Source: Aradus depressus (taxonomy: Eukaryota > Arthropoda > Insecta > Hemiptera > Aradidae). From it: a stretch of 64,000 nt of DNA. The stretch's first letter is position 1. Each line of letters opens with the position of its first letter. The translations under genes and the position numbers were made by a program. Shown here in pieces: positions 63,922 to 64,000 of the stretch. Where the stretch lies: positions 13,828,562 to 13,892,561 of the forward strand of contig OY759217.1 in assembly GCA_963662175.1 (NCBI GenBank), written 5' to 3'. The notes beneath the pieces are model-generated. The model saw nothing but the letters and a program-made list of their open reading frames with translations, was not told where the DNA came from and searched no databases.

Positions 63922-64000
63922 ATATTCTTAGTGGTAATACTAAATATTATTATTTTTAAATAACAGTGGATTGTGTCAATGTTTCCCTCTAGTGTCTCCA

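Overview
This window looks like eukaryotic, non-genic, AT-rich DNA from an arthropod, most likely an insect. The supporting signs are TTAGG/CCTAA-type (insect telomere-like) repeats at SINE tails, R1/Jockey-like LINE 3' ends, many MITEs, a canonical animal U2 snRNA gene, and no dense ORF layout, operons or ribosome binding sites. I could not narrow the order or species from sequence alone. The one well supported cellular gene is a U2 spliceosomal snRNA at 11234-11429. A 161-codon minus-strand ORF (26063-26548) is the best unassigned protein candidate. Other short ORFs are weak, and most are shadows of repeats.

Almost everything else is transposon-derived. Family names here are mine. (i) SINE-A: a tRNA-derived SINE of about 330-350 bp, more than 15 copies, several with perfect 8-17 bp target-site duplications. 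Its 3' tail is CCTAA- or CTAA-repeat. (ii) SINE-B: a second tRNA-derived SINE ending in A-rich sequence. (iii) Family C: the dominant repeat, about 730-780 bp when complete, with about 4 internal units of roughly 140 bp, a 12-bp motif (TACTTCCCCAGC) repeated inverted near both ends, and a 3' hairpin; it resembles a Helentron-associated (DINE-1/HINE-like) element. (iv) Family E: a Helentron-like element with a short RKR-rich ORF start. (v) LINE 3' ends: one R1/Jockey-like insertion with 50 A and a 12-bp TSD, and a related LINE whose 3' end matches the SINE-A tail. (vi) DNA transposons and MITEs with diagnostic TSDs: a hAT (8 bp), a piggyBac-like element (TTAA) nested in a Tigger/pogo-like one (TA), a Harbinger-like element with a truncated Myb/SANT ORF, and about 10 small inverted-repeat MITEs. 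(vii) A canonical non-autonomous Helitron (TC...CTAG, 3' hairpin) at 45177-47833 carrying two tandem arrays. (viii) Hammerhead-like or Penelope-terminal-like fragments and foldback elements.

Layout: 1-11 kb holds SINEs, family C, a 27-bp minisatellite, MITEs and the Myb/SANT element. 11.2-11.4 kb is U2. 12-18 kb has a SINE-A cluster, a 25-bp array, LINE fragments and SINE/LINE-derived tandem repeats. 20-24.4 kb has nested DNA transposons. 25-31 kb has SINEs, the 161-aa ORF and a large palindrome. 31-44 kb has SINE-A shards, foldbacks and a MITE inside repeat family F. 45-48 kb is the Helitron. 48-58 kb has family C, a 69-bp array and LINE ends. 58-64 kb has SINEs, family F and a 206-bp tandem array. 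Elements do not form a pathway; their relation is nesting and parasitism: SINE-A on a LINE, MITEs inside LINE, SINE and family copies, SINE-B inside the SINE-A tail.
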